Source: Streptomyces sp. NWU339
GTDB taxonomy: Bacteria; Actinomycetota; Actinomycetes; Streptomycetales; Streptomycetaceae
Direction: 5' to 3'
Assembly (NCBI RefSeq): GCF_003143855.1
Contig: NZ_QFRK01000021.1
Location: 37,032-101,031, forward strand
DNA: 64,000 nucleotides
Shown: in pieces, positions 34,453 through 44,000 of the stretch
Numbering within the stretch: the first letter of the stretch is position 1
Layout of the letters: each line of letters starts with the position of its first letter
The notes under the pieces: generated by a model
Databases searched by the model: none
What the model was told of the DNA's origin: nothing
What the model saw: the letters and a program-made list of their open reading frames with translations, nothing else
Position numbers and translations under genes: made by a program

Positions 34453-36159
34453 TCAGGCGGGGCGGGCCATGGCCTTGACGAAGGCCCGCTCGACGTCTGC
34501 CGCGGACAGGACGCCGTAGATCTCGCCGGTGGCCTCGACGACCAGGTACTCGGTGGCGGGGGCGGCGCGCAGGGCATCGAGGAGGTCCTCTCCCGCGAGC
34601 TCGGCGGAGACGCGCATGCCGTCGGTGAGGTCCTGGGCGAGTCCGCTGACCGGGACCCAGGGGCGGCGGTGTTCGGGTACGCCGACGATGGCGGCCTCGC
34701 GCACCAGGGAGAGCGGGGTGCCGTCGGGGTCGACGACGACGAGGGCCCGGGCTCCGGCGGCGTTGGCGCGTCGCAGGGCCTCGGAGAGCGGGGTGTCCGT
34801 CTCGACGGGCACCGCGCGGCGGGTGAGGGCGCGGGCACGCAGTTCGGGAAGGTGTTCGCGCAGGCGGGCCATGCGCAGGCTGTTGCCGGCGCCGGTCCAG
34901 ATGATCGCGGCGAGGATGGCGGCGAGCAGCGCGTCGAGGACGGTGTCCATGCCGACGCTGTCCTCGGCGGCGGAGCCGAGGGCTCCGGACTGGGTGAGCA
35001 GGGGAAGGCCGATCAGGACGGAGACGGCGAGGGCACGGCCCACCCAGGCGGCGGCGATGGTGCCGCTCATCGGCTTGCCGGTGAGTTTCCAGACGACCGC
35101 GCGGAGCATGCGTCCGCCGTCGAGGGGGAGGCCGGGCAGGAGGTTGAAGGCGGCCACGATGAGGTTGGAGATCATCAGGCCGGCCAGCAGGACGCCGGGG
35201 ACGGAGCTGGGTTCGACGGCGAGCAGGGCGACGTAGAACAGGCCGGACAGGGCGAGGGAGAGCAGGGGGCCGACGAAGGCGAGCACGAACTCCCGCCCGG
35301 GTGTCTCCGCCTCCTTCTCGATCTCGGAGACGCCGCCGAAGAACTGGAGCTGGATGCGGCGCACCGGCAGCTTGAAGCGGAGGGCGGCAAGGGTGTGGGC
35401 GAGTTCGTGGACGAGTACGGAGGCGTAGAAGGCGACGGCGAAGAACAGCGAGACCAGATAGCTGGCGGCGCCGAGTTCGGGCAGCACGCGGTCGATCTGG
35501 CCGCCGAAGACCCAGGTGATCAGGATGGCGACGAGGAACCAGCTGGGGGCGACGTAGACGGGCACGCCGAAGGGGCGTCCCATCAGCAGTCCGCCGCGCT
35601 GCTGCTCCGGGGGGCGCGGTGCGGGCCCCTTGCCGGGTCCGGAGTGGGCGGGGGTGCGGTCGGCGCTGTGGGACTCGGAGGGCGCGGACCGGTGGCCGTC
35701 CTGCGGAACGCCCTCGGGCGGAACGCCCGTGGGAGCGGGAGGCTCGGACCGGCCGTCGTCCGAGGTCCGCGGGCCATGGTGCTCGGCGGGCCGACTCGGT
35801 TCGTCCGGCTCCCCCGGCAGGTCCGGGCCGGCTGGACCTGCCGGGTTCTGCGGGTGGGCGTCGGTGTCCGGGGCGGGAGGTTGCGCGGGCTCCCCGTTCC
35901 GGGGCGTGGCCCCGGTGTCCGCCGGAGCCGGGGTGTCCTCGGTCTCCGCCGGGGTACCGCCGGTCCGCCGTGACGGAGCGTCGCCGGGGGCTGACGGGTC
36001 ACGGTCGGCGGTGTGGCCGCCGGGGGTGCTCGGGGTGGTTTCGGGCGGGTCGAAGCGGCCCCCGTCCGTGGGGGGTGCGCTTGCCGGGGCCCCAGCGTGG
36101 CGCTCGGCCGGCTCGTCGTTGCCGGAACGCGGCTGCCCGCGTCCGCCGCTTGCGTCCAC
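34453..36159 (-). CDS. Membrane M50-family metalloprotease (site-2 protease type) with CBS domains
   Basis: Intramembrane zinc protease of about 568 aa. The zinc-binding motif is VHELAHTLAAL (HExxH) in a membrane helix, and the third ligand lies in NLLPGLPLDGGRML. Two CBS domains form the last 130 residues. The N-terminal 190 residues are disordered, rich in Pro, Gly, Ser and acidic residues, much longer than usual. GTG at 36159 follows GAGGGG; the frame is open 26 codons further. The substrate is unknown. It is divergent from the RecB-like nuclease gene. Confidence 0.87.
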   Translation of the reverse strand: MDASGGRGQPRSGNDEPAERHAGAPASAPPTDGGRFDPPETTPSTPGGHTADRDPSAPGDAPSRRTGGTPAETEDTPAPADTGATPRNGEPAQPPAPDTDAHPQNPAGPAGPDLPGEPDEPSRPAEHHGPRTSDDGRSEPPAPTGVPPEGVPQDGHRSAPSESHSADRTPAHSGPGKGPAPRPPEQQRGGLLMGRPFGVPVYVAPSWFLVAILITWVFGGQIDRVLPELGAASYLVSLFFAVAFYASVLVHELAHTLAALRFKLPVRRIQLQFFGGVSEIEKEAETPGREFVLAFVGPLLSLALSGLFYVALLAVEPSSVPGVLLAGLMISNLIVAAFNLLPGLPLDGGRMLRAVVWKLTGKPMSGTIAAAWVGRALAVSVLIGLPLLTQSGALGSAAEDSVGMDTVLDALLAAILAAIIWTGAGNSLRMARLREHLPELRARALTRRAVPVETDTPLSEALRRANAAGARALVVVDPDGTPLSLVREAAIVGVPEHRRPWVPVSGLAQDLTDGMRVSAELAGEDLLDALRAAPATEYLVVEATGEIYGVLSAADVERAFVKAMARPA

Positions 36160-36289
36160 CGGTGTCCCCTCGTCGCTGCGTTTCCCGTGCCTGCCGGACG
36201 GGAGGGTCTGGTACCGATGGTATGCGGCCGTCGCCACACGTCTCGCCTCGGCACCCCTGTCTCTCGCCGTCCGGCACCGTGCCCGCTCG

Positions 36290-36378
36290 CCCTCTCCTCT
36301 TCTTCCCTCTTTCCCTCTTTCCCTCTTTTCCCTCTTTTCCCTCCTTTTCCTCCTTTCCCTCTTTTCCCTTCTCTCCCT
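36290..36378. repeat. 89-nt pure polypyrimidine tract
   Basis: The + strand has 89 consecutive C/T residues, built of irregular CCCTCTTT/CCCTTTT units. This is striking in a genome of this GC content. It lies in the divergent intergenic space between the M50 protease and the RecB-like gene, 131 bp from the former and 55 bp before the latter. Confidence 0.95.
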
Positions 36379-36433
36379 GTGGTCGCCCTTGGCATGCGGG
36401 TCCTGTCAGTACCGGGCCGTAAGGTCTGTGGGC

Positions 36434-37411
36434 ATGGAGACGAGCACCGAGGGCACTGGACGGCCCTCCAGCATGCCGGTCGTGGCGGCGGATCCGCCGG
36501 TGGTGGCCGGGGCCCCGCCCGGGGCAACCGCCGCGTCGCCCGCCTCGTTGTCCCCGTCGCGTGCCAGTGACTTCATGCGGTGTCCGCTGCTGTACCGGTT
36601 CCGGGTCATCGACCGCCTGCCGGAAAAGCCGAGCGAGGCGGCGACCCGGGGCACGCTGGTGCATGCCGTGCTGGAGCGCCTCTTCGACGCCCCGGCCGCC
36701 GAGCGCACGGCGCCGCGGGCGAAGGAGCTGGTCCCGGGCCAGTGGGACCGGCTGCGGGAGTCGAGGCCGGAGGTCGTGGAGCTGTTCGCCGACGACCCGG
36801 AGGGTGAGCGGCTGGCGCGCTGGCTGGCGGAGGCGGAGCTGCTGGTCGAGCGCTGGTTCGCCCTGGAGGATCCGAGTCGGCTGGAGCCCGCCGAGCGGGA
36901 GCTGTTCGTCGAGGCCGAGCTGGATTCCGGGCTGAGGCTGCGCGGCATCATCGACCGGGTGGATGTGGCGCCCACCGGCGAGGTGCGGCTCGTCGACTAC
37001 AAGACGGGCAAGGCGCCCCGGCCGGAGTACGCGGAGGACGCGCTGTTCCAGATGAAGTTCTACGCCCTGGTGGTGTGGCGGCTGAAGCAGGTGATCCCGC
37101 GCCGGCTGCAGCTCGTGTACCTGGGCAGCGGTGATGTGCTGACGTACGACCCGGTCCGCGCCGATCTGGAGCGTGTGGAGCGCAAGCTGCTGGCCCTGTG
37201 GGAGGCGATCCGGCTGGCCACCGAGACGGGTGACTGGCGGCCACGTCCCACCAAGCTGTGCGGCTGGTGCGACCACCAGGCGCACTGCCCGGAGTTCGGC
37301 GGCACTCCCCCGCCGTATCCGCTGCCGGTGCGGGCGTCCGGGGCGGCGCCGGCCGATGTGCCCCGGAGGCAAGGGGGGCAGGGCGCGCAGGGCACAATGG
37401 GGGCGGACTAG
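36434..37411 (+). CDS. RecB-family exonuclease with iron-sulphur cluster
   Basis: Protein of 325 aa of the PD-(D/E)XK nuclease superfamily. Catalytic motifs: GTLVHAVLERLF, GIIDRVDVA and LVDYKTGKAP, then the QMKFYALVVW helix. Four Cys (DFMRCPLLYRF near the start; LCGWCDHQAHCPEF near the end) match the 4Fe-4S staple of AddB/RecB-like nucleases. It acts alone here, with no helicase domain. ATG at 36434 fits the ribosome binding site AAGG. The response regulator follows 14 bp later. Confidence 0.9.
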   Translation: METSTEGTGRPSSMPVVAADPPVVAGAPPGATAASPASLSPSRASDFMRCPLLYRFRVIDRLPEKPSEAATRGTLVHAVLERLFDAPAAERTAPRAKELVPGQWDRLRESRPEVVELFADDPEGERLARWLAEAELLVERWFALEDPSRLEPAERELFVEAELDSGLRLRGIIDRVDVAPTGEVRLVDYKTGKAPRPEYAEDALFQMKFYALVVWRLKQVIPRRLQLVYLGSGDVLTYDPVRADLERVERKLLALWEAIRLATETGDWRPRPTKLCGWCDHQAHCPEFGGTPPPYPLPVRASGAAPADVPRRQGGQGAQGTMGAD

Positions 37412-37425
37412 CGAAGGAGAGTCAC

Positions 37426-38097
37426 GTGGCCATCCGCGTCCTACTGGTTGACGACCAGCCGCTGCTGCGTACGGGCTTCCGGATGATCCTGGAGGCCGAG
37501 CAGGACATCGCGGTCGTCGGTGAGGCCGGAGACGGCCTCCAGGCCCAGGAGCAGGTGCGGGCGCTGCAGCCCGATGTGGTGCTGATGGACATCCGCATGC
37601 CGCGGATGGACGGGGTGGAGGCCACCCGGCAGATCACCGGCCCGGAGCGGGACGGCCCGGCGAAGGTGCTGGTGCTCACGACGTTCGACCTCGACGAGTA
37701 CGTGGTGGAGGCGCTGCGGGCGGGTGCCAGCGGCTTCCTGCTGAAGGACGCCCCGGCCGATGAACTGGTGCAGGCGATCCGGGTGGTGGCCGCCGGTGAG
37801 GCGATGCTGGCCCCTAGCATCACGCGCCGGCTGCTGGACAAGTACGCCACGCATCTGCCGTCCGGTGACGAGCCGGTGCCGGACACACTGCACACCCTGA
37901 CCGACCGTGAGGTCGAGGTGCTGAAGCTGGTGGCGCGGGGGCTGTCCAACGCGGAGATCGCCGCGGACCTGTTCGTCAGTGAGACGACCGTGAAGACGCA
38001 CGTCGGTCATGTCCTGACGAAACTGGGGCTGCGTGACCGGGTGCAGGCCGCGGTGTACGCGTACGAGAGCGGTCTGGTGCGCCCGGGGGCGCAGTAG
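37426..38097 (+). CDS. NarL/LuxR-family response regulator, orphan
   Basis: Protein of 223 aa: receiver domain with acidic pocket VDDQ, phospho-acceptor in VVLMDIRMP (about residue 54) and Lys in LLKDAP, then a LuxR-type helix-turn-helix (LTDREVEVLKLVARGLSNAE, TTVKTHVGHVLTKLG). GTG at 37426 follows AAGGAGA. There is no histidine kinase gene next to it, so its partner is encoded elsewhere. The 14-bp gap suggests coupling with the nuclease gene. Confidence 0.92.
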   Translation: MAIRVLLVDDQPLLRTGFRMILEAEQDIAVVGEAGDGLQAQEQVRALQPDVVLMDIRMPRMDGVEATRQITGPERDGPAKVLVLTTFDLDEYVVEALRAGASGFLLKDAPADELVQAIRVVAAGEAMLAPSITRRLLDKYATHLPSGDEPVPDTLHTLTDREVEVLKLVARGLSNAEIAADLFVSETTVKTHVGHVLTKLGLRDRVQAAVYAYESGLVRPGAQ

Positions 38098-38112
38098 CTC
38101 CCGCTCCGGTCC

Positions 38113-38172
38113 ACACACCGAGGGCGCCTCCGACTTCCCGTCCTATGGAAGTCGGAGGCGCCCTCGGTGTGT
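38113..38172. terminator. Bidirectional terminator, 26-bp perfect stem
   Basis: A 26-bp perfect stem with an 8-base loop separates the rightward response-regulator gene and the leftward binding-lipoprotein gene. Confidence 0.88.
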
Positions 38173-38198
38173 GCGCGCCCGCTCGGGGCTCCGCGGCG

Positions 38199-39803
38199 TC
38201 AGCCGCTCACGCCTCGTCCCAGCTCCCACAGCTGGAGCGTGGAGGAGGAGTTGAGCATGTAGGCGGTGCCGGTGATGTCGTCACGTGCGGCGCTGTACTG
38301 CTTGCCCTGCCACAGGGGCAGCACGGGCACGTCCTCCGCGACGATGTCCTGGATGTCGTTCAGGCTGCCGGCCGCGGAGAGCCGGTCGGCCTGGCGGCGG
38401 GACTCCGGGATGAGCTCCTTGCGGATCTCGCTGTTGGCGTACGGCGAGTTGAGGAAGTTGTCCTCGTCCAGGAACGGGGCGAGGAAGTTGTCGGCATCCG
38501 GGTAGTCGGGGAACCAACCCATGCCGTAGACGTCGAACTTGCCCTTCTGTCCGTCCGGCCGGAAGGTCTCCCAGGCCGCTCCCTTGATGTCGGTGTCGAA
38601 CAGGCCGCTGTCATTGAGCTGCTTGCTGAGCTGCTCGAACTCCGCCTTGGTGGCGGGACCGTAGTGGTCGGTCGTGTAGTGCAGCGTCATCTTCACCGGG
38701 GTGGTGACACCGGCCTTCTCCAGCAGCTGGCGGGCCTTGGAGACGTCGGGGTCGCCGTACCTGTTGAAGAACGCGTTGGAGTGACCGGTGACGGTCGCGG
38801 GGACCAGTGAGTACAGCGGCTCGGCCTGGGAGCCGTAGACCTTGGCGACCAGTTCGCTGCGGTTGATGATCTGGGCCATGGCCTGGCGGACGGCCTTGGT
38901 CTCCACGCTGGGGGCCTCGGTGTTGAAGACCAGGTAGCGGATCTCCAGACCCGGCGACTCGACGAGGTCGATGGCGTCCTCGTTGTCGTTGCCGAGTTCC
39001 CGGATCTGCTCCGGCGACATGCTGCGGGACATGACGTCGATGTCATCGTCCTCGAGCGCCTGGCCCATGGCCTCGGCGCTCTCGAAGCTGCGCATCTCGA
39101 CCTTGTCGTTGCCCACTTCCAGGGTCCCCTTGTAGGAGGGGTTCTTGACGTAGGTGGCGCGGACCAGTTCACCGTCCTCGACCTCGGTCTCGAGGGTGTA
39201 CGGACCGGAGCCGTCGACGTCGAACCCTTCGCGCAGCTTGCCCTTGTCGTACTTCTTCTCGCTGATGATGCCCGCGACCGGGGTCGACAGCTTGTAGGGG
39301 AAGGTGGCGTCGGCCGACTTGAGGTGGAAGATCACCTCGCGGTCGCCCTTGGTCTCGATGGTGTCGATCGTGGACAGCAGTGCGAACACACCGCTGTCGG
39401 ACTGGATCGAGAGGGCGCGCTCGATGGAGAACTTCACATCGGCGGCGGTGACGGGCGAGCCGTCCGAGAACTTCAGGCCTTCGCGCAGGGTGCAGCTGTA
39501 CCGCTCGTTGCCGGAGTCGGTGAAGCCGCAGCTCTCCGCGGCCTCGGGCACCGGCTCACCGTCGCCACGCGGCTGGATCAGCAGGGTCTGCACCGTCTGG
39601 CGCAGGATGTTCCAGGTGCCGACGTCGTAGGCGTACGCCGGGTCGACCGGAGCGGGCTCCTCCTTCGAGACGGTGAACCGGTCCGTGGTGCCCACGACGA
39701 TCGCGTCGCCGCCGCCGCTCCCACCACCGGTGTCGCCACAGCCGGCGAGTACCGGCGCGAGCAGGCCGATCGCGGCCGCCAGCACCAAAGTCTTGCGGTT
39801 CAT
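38199..39803 (-). CDS. ABC transporter substrate-binding lipoprotein, family 5 (peptide type)
   Basis: Protein of 534 aa with a lipoprotein signal (MNRKTLVLAAAIGLLAPVLAG, lipobox VLAGC) and a Gly/Ser linker. The body is an oligopeptide/dipeptide-binding type 5 domain (LREGLKFSDGSPVTAADVKF, SPGLEIRYLVFNTEAP). ATG at 39803. No permease or ATPase genes flank it, so it is an orphan binding protein or works with a transporter elsewhere. The ligand cannot be told from sequence. Confidence 0.92.
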   Translation of the reverse strand: MNRKTLVLAAAIGLLAPVLAGCGDTGGGSGGGDAIVVGTTDRFTVSKEEPAPVDPAYAYDVGTWNILRQTVQTLLIQPRGDGEPVPEAAESCGFTDSGNERYSCTLREGLKFSDGSPVTAADVKFSIERALSIQSDSGVFALLSTIDTIETKGDREVIFHLKSADATFPYKLSTPVAGIISEKKYDKGKLREGFDVDGSGPYTLETEVEDGELVRATYVKNPSYKGTLEVGNDKVEMRSFESAEAMGQALEDDDIDVMSRSMSPEQIRELGNDNEDAIDLVESPGLEIRYLVFNTEAPSVETKAVRQAMAQIINRSELVAKVYGSQAEPLYSLVPATVTGHSNAFFNRYGDPDVSKARQLLEKAGVTTPVKMTLHYTTDHYGPATKAEFEQLSKQLNDSGLFDTDIKGAAWETFRPDGQKGKFDVYGMGWFPDYPDADNFLAPFLDEDNFLNSPYANSEIRKELIPESRRQADRLSAAGSLNDIQDIVAEDVPVLPLWQGKQYSAARDDITGTAYMLNSSSTLQLWELGRGVSG

Positions 39804-40234
39804 GCTCGAGTTTCTCCAGAGCTGTCGACTCCGTGTATGCGGCATACGGGGTTGTTACTGCCGGCCACGGGGATGGGGGCGATGTTCTCGCGATGAGATT
39901 AGTCCGCACCCGCAGGGAGGGTCGCAGCGACCGGAGTTGAGCTTCCATCACGCAGTGGAGCCGGGTGTGAACGCACCGGCGAACGTGGACGGAGCAGGAT
40001 TGGGGCAGCGTTCCACCAATCGGGACACAAGGGAACGCGAACGACCTCAAAAACGGCGCGGACACCACGCGCCGCCCCCCCTGTCGACCCCTTCAGAGGT
40101 GGTGAACATCACAGGAGAACCGGGCCGGGCAGTACCGGAATTCACCAGCCGGTAGCGCTCCGAATTCCTTCGGACACACAACCCGCCGGCCGGAACGCGG
40201 GCCTTGGGAAATTCCGGTCCCGCAGGCCGCTCCC
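39804..40234. other. Non-coding stretch upstream of binding-lipoprotein gene
   Basis: This 431-bp stretch holds the promoter region of the leftward lipoprotein gene, with a near-palindrome GTATGCGGCATAC at 39834-39846 close to the start. A TAATCT on the minus strand near 39897-39902 could be a -10 element. AT content is higher near 40060-40200. No reliable gene, RNA or repeat was identified. Confidence 0.45.
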
Positions 40235-40963
40235 CTAGCGCATTTCCGTCATCAGCCCGCGCAGAAAAGTCAGGTCGACCGTTTCCAACGACGGCACGAC
40301 GGTCCGCCGGGCGGCCGGCGTGATGGGGGCCACGGAGGGCACCGCCACGACGTGGCAGCCCGCGGCCTCGGCGGCGGCCACGCCGGTCGCCGTGTCCTCG
40401 ACGACGGCACACCGCACGGGATCCACACCGAGACCGAGGGCGGCGGTCAGGTACGGGTCGGGGTGGGGCTTGGTTCGCGGGACCTCGTCGCCGGCGACCG
40501 ACAGCGCGAAGTGGTGGGCGCCCAGCGAGGTCAGTACGCGGTCGATGATGCGCCGGTGCGAGGCCGAGACCAGGGCCGTGGGGACGCCGTGCTCGGACAG
40601 CTCGGCGAGCAGCCGGGCGGCACCGGGCATCAGCGGCAGGGCACTGGAGATGCGGTCCTCGAAGCCGTCGTTGAGCAGTACCGTCAGTTCGGCCAGGGGG
40701 ATGTCGGCTCCGGTCGCCTCGATGAGGAAGCCCGCGCTGCGGGTCATGGGGCCGCCGACCACGACATGGCGCCACGAGTCGTCGAGGGCGTGGCCGAGGG
40801 AGGCGAACACCTCGACCTCGACGTCCCACCAGAAGCCCTCGGTGTCGACCAGGGTGCCGTCCATGTCCAGGAGCACCGCCTGCAGGGCGGAGCCTTCGGC
40901 CGGGGGGGAGCCCAGGGCCTGGGGGAGAGAGCCGAGCGCGGTAACCGGAACCGTACTGGTCAT
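40235..40963 (-). CDS. HAD-superfamily phosphatase
   Basis: Hydrolase of 242 aa with DxD motif LLDMDGTLVDTEGFW, Ser motif ALVSASH, Lys motif RTKPHPDPYL and acidic motif VVEDTATG; the cap between motifs is of the small alpha-helical type (beta-phosphoglucomutase/GPP-like). The substrate is unknown. ATG at 40963 follows GGAGGT. Its N-terminal 25 residues precede the fold and are encoded by sequence resembling a Streptomyces palindromic repeat (40890-40928). It lies downstream of metH in the same direction but behind a terminator. Confidence 0.88.
   Translation of the reverse strand: MTSTVPVTALGSLPQALGSPPAEGSALQAVLLDMDGTLVDTEGFWWDVEVEVFASLGHALDDSWRHVVVGGPMTRSAGFLIEATGADIPLAELTVLLNDGFEDRISSALPLMPGAARLLAELSEHGVPTALVSASHRRIIDRVLTSLGAHHFALSVAGDEVPRTKPHPDPYLTAALGLGVDPVRCAVVEDTATGVAAAEAAGCHVVAVPSVAPITPAARRTVVPSLETVDLTFLRGLMTEMR
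40890..40928. repeat. Degenerate palindromic repeat element in the HAD gene N terminus
   Basis: The sequence AGCCTTCGGCCGGGGGGG, followed by AGCCCAGGGCCTGGGGGAG, resembles small palindromic repeats recalled from Streptomyces intergenic regions. It encodes residues 12-25 (SLPQALGSPPAEGS), outside the catalytic fold. Recognition is from memory and is not confirmed. Confidence 0.4.
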
Positions 40964-40989
40964 CCACGTACCTCCTTCAAGGGACGATC

Positions 40990-41017
40990 AGGCCGGTTCC
41001 CCTAGGGGAACCGGCCT
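40990..41017 (-). terminator. Terminator palindrome after metH
   Basis: A perfect 28-nt palindrome (AGGCCGGTTCCCCT and its complement) lies 82 bp beyond the metH stop and 26 bp before the HAD gene start. Confidence 0.75.
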
Positions 41018-41098
41018 GCGGTGGACCGACCAGTGTACGTCGTGCGCGACGCAGCCGCCCATTGCGCCCCGCGAGCCCGGGCGAACCGCCGGACGGGA

Positions 41099-44000
41099 TC
41101 AGCGGGCGTTGAAGTACTTGGCCTCCGGGTGGTGGATCACGATGGCGTCCGTGGACTGCTCGGGGTGCAGCTGGAACTCCTCGGACAGGTGGACGCCGAT
41201 GCGCTCGGGCTGGAGCATCTCCGCGATCTTGGCACGGTCCTCCAGGTCGGGACAGGCGCCGTAGCCGAGGGAGAAGCGGGCGCCCCGGTACTTCAGGGCG
41301 AACATGTCCTCCATCGCGGCCGGGTCCTCACCGGAGAACCCGAGCTCGGAGCGCACGCGCGCGTGCCAGTACTCGGCGAGCGCCTCGGCCAGCTGCACGG
41401 ACAGCCCGTGCAGTTCGAGGTAGTCGCGGTAGGCGTTGGCCGCGAACATCCGCGCGGTCTCCTCGCCGATGCGGGAGCCGACGGTGACGACCTGGAAGCC
41501 GACGACATCCGTCTCGCCGGACTCCTCCGGGCGGAAGAAGTCGGCCAGGCACAGGCGCCGACCGCGGCGCTGGCGCGGGAAGGTGAAGCGGGTGCGCTCG
41601 TTGCCCGCCTCGTCCAGGACGATCAGGTCGTCGTCCTTGGAGACGCACGGGAAGTAGCCGTACACGACGGCCGCCTCCAGCAGGTTGTCCGTCTGGAGCC
41701 GGTCCAGCAGGCCGCGCAACCTGGGCCGGCCCTCGGTCTCCACCAGCTCCTCGTACGTCGGCCCGTCGCCCGTGCGGGCCTGCTTCAGGCCCCACTGGCC
41801 CTTGAACAGGGCGCCCTCGTCGAGCCAGCTCGCGTACTCCTTGAGCTGGATTCCCTTGACCACCCGGGTGCCCCAGAACGGCGGCTCGGGGACCGGGTTG
41901 TCGATGGCGACGTCCGAGCGGACGTGCCCGGCCTCGGGGCGCTCGTCGATCTCCACGGTGGCCGCGCGGACCCGACGCTGCCGCAGCTCGGGCAGCTTGG
42001 CGCCGGGCACGCCGCGCTTGATGCCGATGAGGGCGTCCATCAGGCGCAGGCCCTCGAAGGCATCGCGGGCGTAGCGGACCTCGCCCTGGTAGATCTCGTG
42101 CAGGTCCTGCTCGACGTAGGCGCGGGTCAGGGCGGCGCCGCCCAGGATGACCGGGTAGTCGGCGGCCAGTCCGCGCTGGTTGAGCTCCTCCAGGTTCTCC
42201 TTCATGATCACCGTGGACTTCACCAGCAGCCCGGACATGCCGATGACATCGGCCTTGTGCTCGTCGGCGGCGTCCAGGATCGCGGAGACCGGCTGCTTGA
42301 TGCCGAGGTTGACGACGTTGTAGCCGTTGTTCGACAGGATGATGTCGACCAGGTTCTTGCCGATGTCGTGCACGTCGCCGCGGACCGTGGCCAGCACGAT
42401 GGTGCCCTTGCCCAGGTCCTCGCCGTCCTCGACCTTCTCCATGTGCGGTTCGAGGTGGGCGACGGCCGCCTTCATCACCTCGGCGGACTGGAGCACGAAC
42501 GGCAGCTGCATCTGGCCCGAGCCGAACAGCTCGCCGACCGTCTTCATGCCGTCCAGCAGGGTGTCGTTGACGATGTCGAGGGCCTTGCGGGTCTCGAGGG
42601 CCTGGTCGAGGTCTGCCTCCAGGCCCTTGCGCTCACCGTCGATGATCCGCCGCTTGAGGCGCTCGTCCAGGGGCAGCGCGGCCAGTTCCTCGGCCTTGCC
42701 GGCCTTCAGGGACTTGGCGGTGGCTCCCTCGAAGAGCTGCATCAGCTTCTGCAGCGGGTCGTAGCCCTCGCGGCGCCGATCGTGGATCAGGTCGAGGGCG
42801 CAGGTCACCTCCTCCTCGCTGAAGCGCGCGATGGGCAGGATCTTCGACGCGTGCACGATCGCCGAGTCCAGCCCCGCCTTGACGCACTCGTCCAGGAAGA
42901 CGGAGTTCAGCAGGATGCGGGCGGCCGGGTTGAGGCCGAAGGAGATGTTGGACAGTCCCAGGGTGGTCTGCACCTCGGGGTGGCGCCGCTTCAGTTCCCG
43001 GATGCCTTCGATGGTGGCGAGGCCGTCCTTGCGGGACTCCTCCTGACCGGTGCAGATGGTGAAGGTGAGGCAGTCGATGAGGATGTCCTCCTCACGGATG
43101 CCCCAGTTGCCGGTCAGGTCGGCGATGAGGCGCTCGGCGATCTCGACCTTCTTCTCGGCGGTGCGGGCCTGGCCCTCCTCGTCGATGGTCAGCGCGATCA
43201 GCGCGGCACCGTGCTCCTTGGCCAGTTGCGTGACGCGCGCGAAACGGGACTCGGGGCCGTCGCCGTCCTCGTAGTTGACCGAGTTGATGACCGCCCGGCC
43301 GCCGAGCTTCTCCAGACCGGCCTGGATGACGGGGACCTCGGTGGAGTCCAGCACGATCGGCAGGGTGGAGGCGGTGGCGAACCGGCCGGCCAGTTCCTCC
43401 ATGTCGGCGACGCCGTCGCGGCCCACGTAGTCCACGCACAGGTCCAGCATGTGCGCGCCCTCGCGGATCTGCTCCCGGGCCATCTCCACGCAGTTGTCCC
43501 AGCGGCCCTCGAGCATCGCCTCACGGAACTTCTTCGACCCGTTGGCGTTCGTCCGCTCACCGATCGCCAGGTAGGAGGTGTCCTGGCGGAAGGGAACGGT
43601 CTGGTAGAGGGAGGCCGCACCGGGTTCCGGGCGCGGGTCGCGCTCCGCCGGGGCGAGACCGCGCACGCGCTCCACGAGCTGCCGCAGATGCTCGGGCGTC
43701 GTACCGCAGCAGCCGCCGACCAGGGACAGCCCGTAGTCGCGGACGAAGTTCTCCTGTGCGTCCGCCAGCTCCTTCGGGGACAGCGGGTACCGCGCGCCGT
43801 CCTTGGTGAGTTCCGGCAGACCGGCGTTCGGCATGCACGACAGCGGGATGCGGGAGTGGCGGGCCAGGTAGCGCAGGTGCTCGCTCATCTCGGCCGGGCC
43901 GGTCGCGCAGTTCAGGCCGACCATGTCGATGCCCAGCGGTTCCAGCGCGGTGAGCGCGGCGCCGATCTCGGAGCCCAGCAGCATGGTGCCGGTCGTCTCC

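Noticed and set aside
39556..40068. Leftward 170-codon open frame upstream of the binding lipoprotein
   Set aside because: It overlaps the lipoprotein start in another frame with Arg-rich composition; no ribosome binding site or homology.
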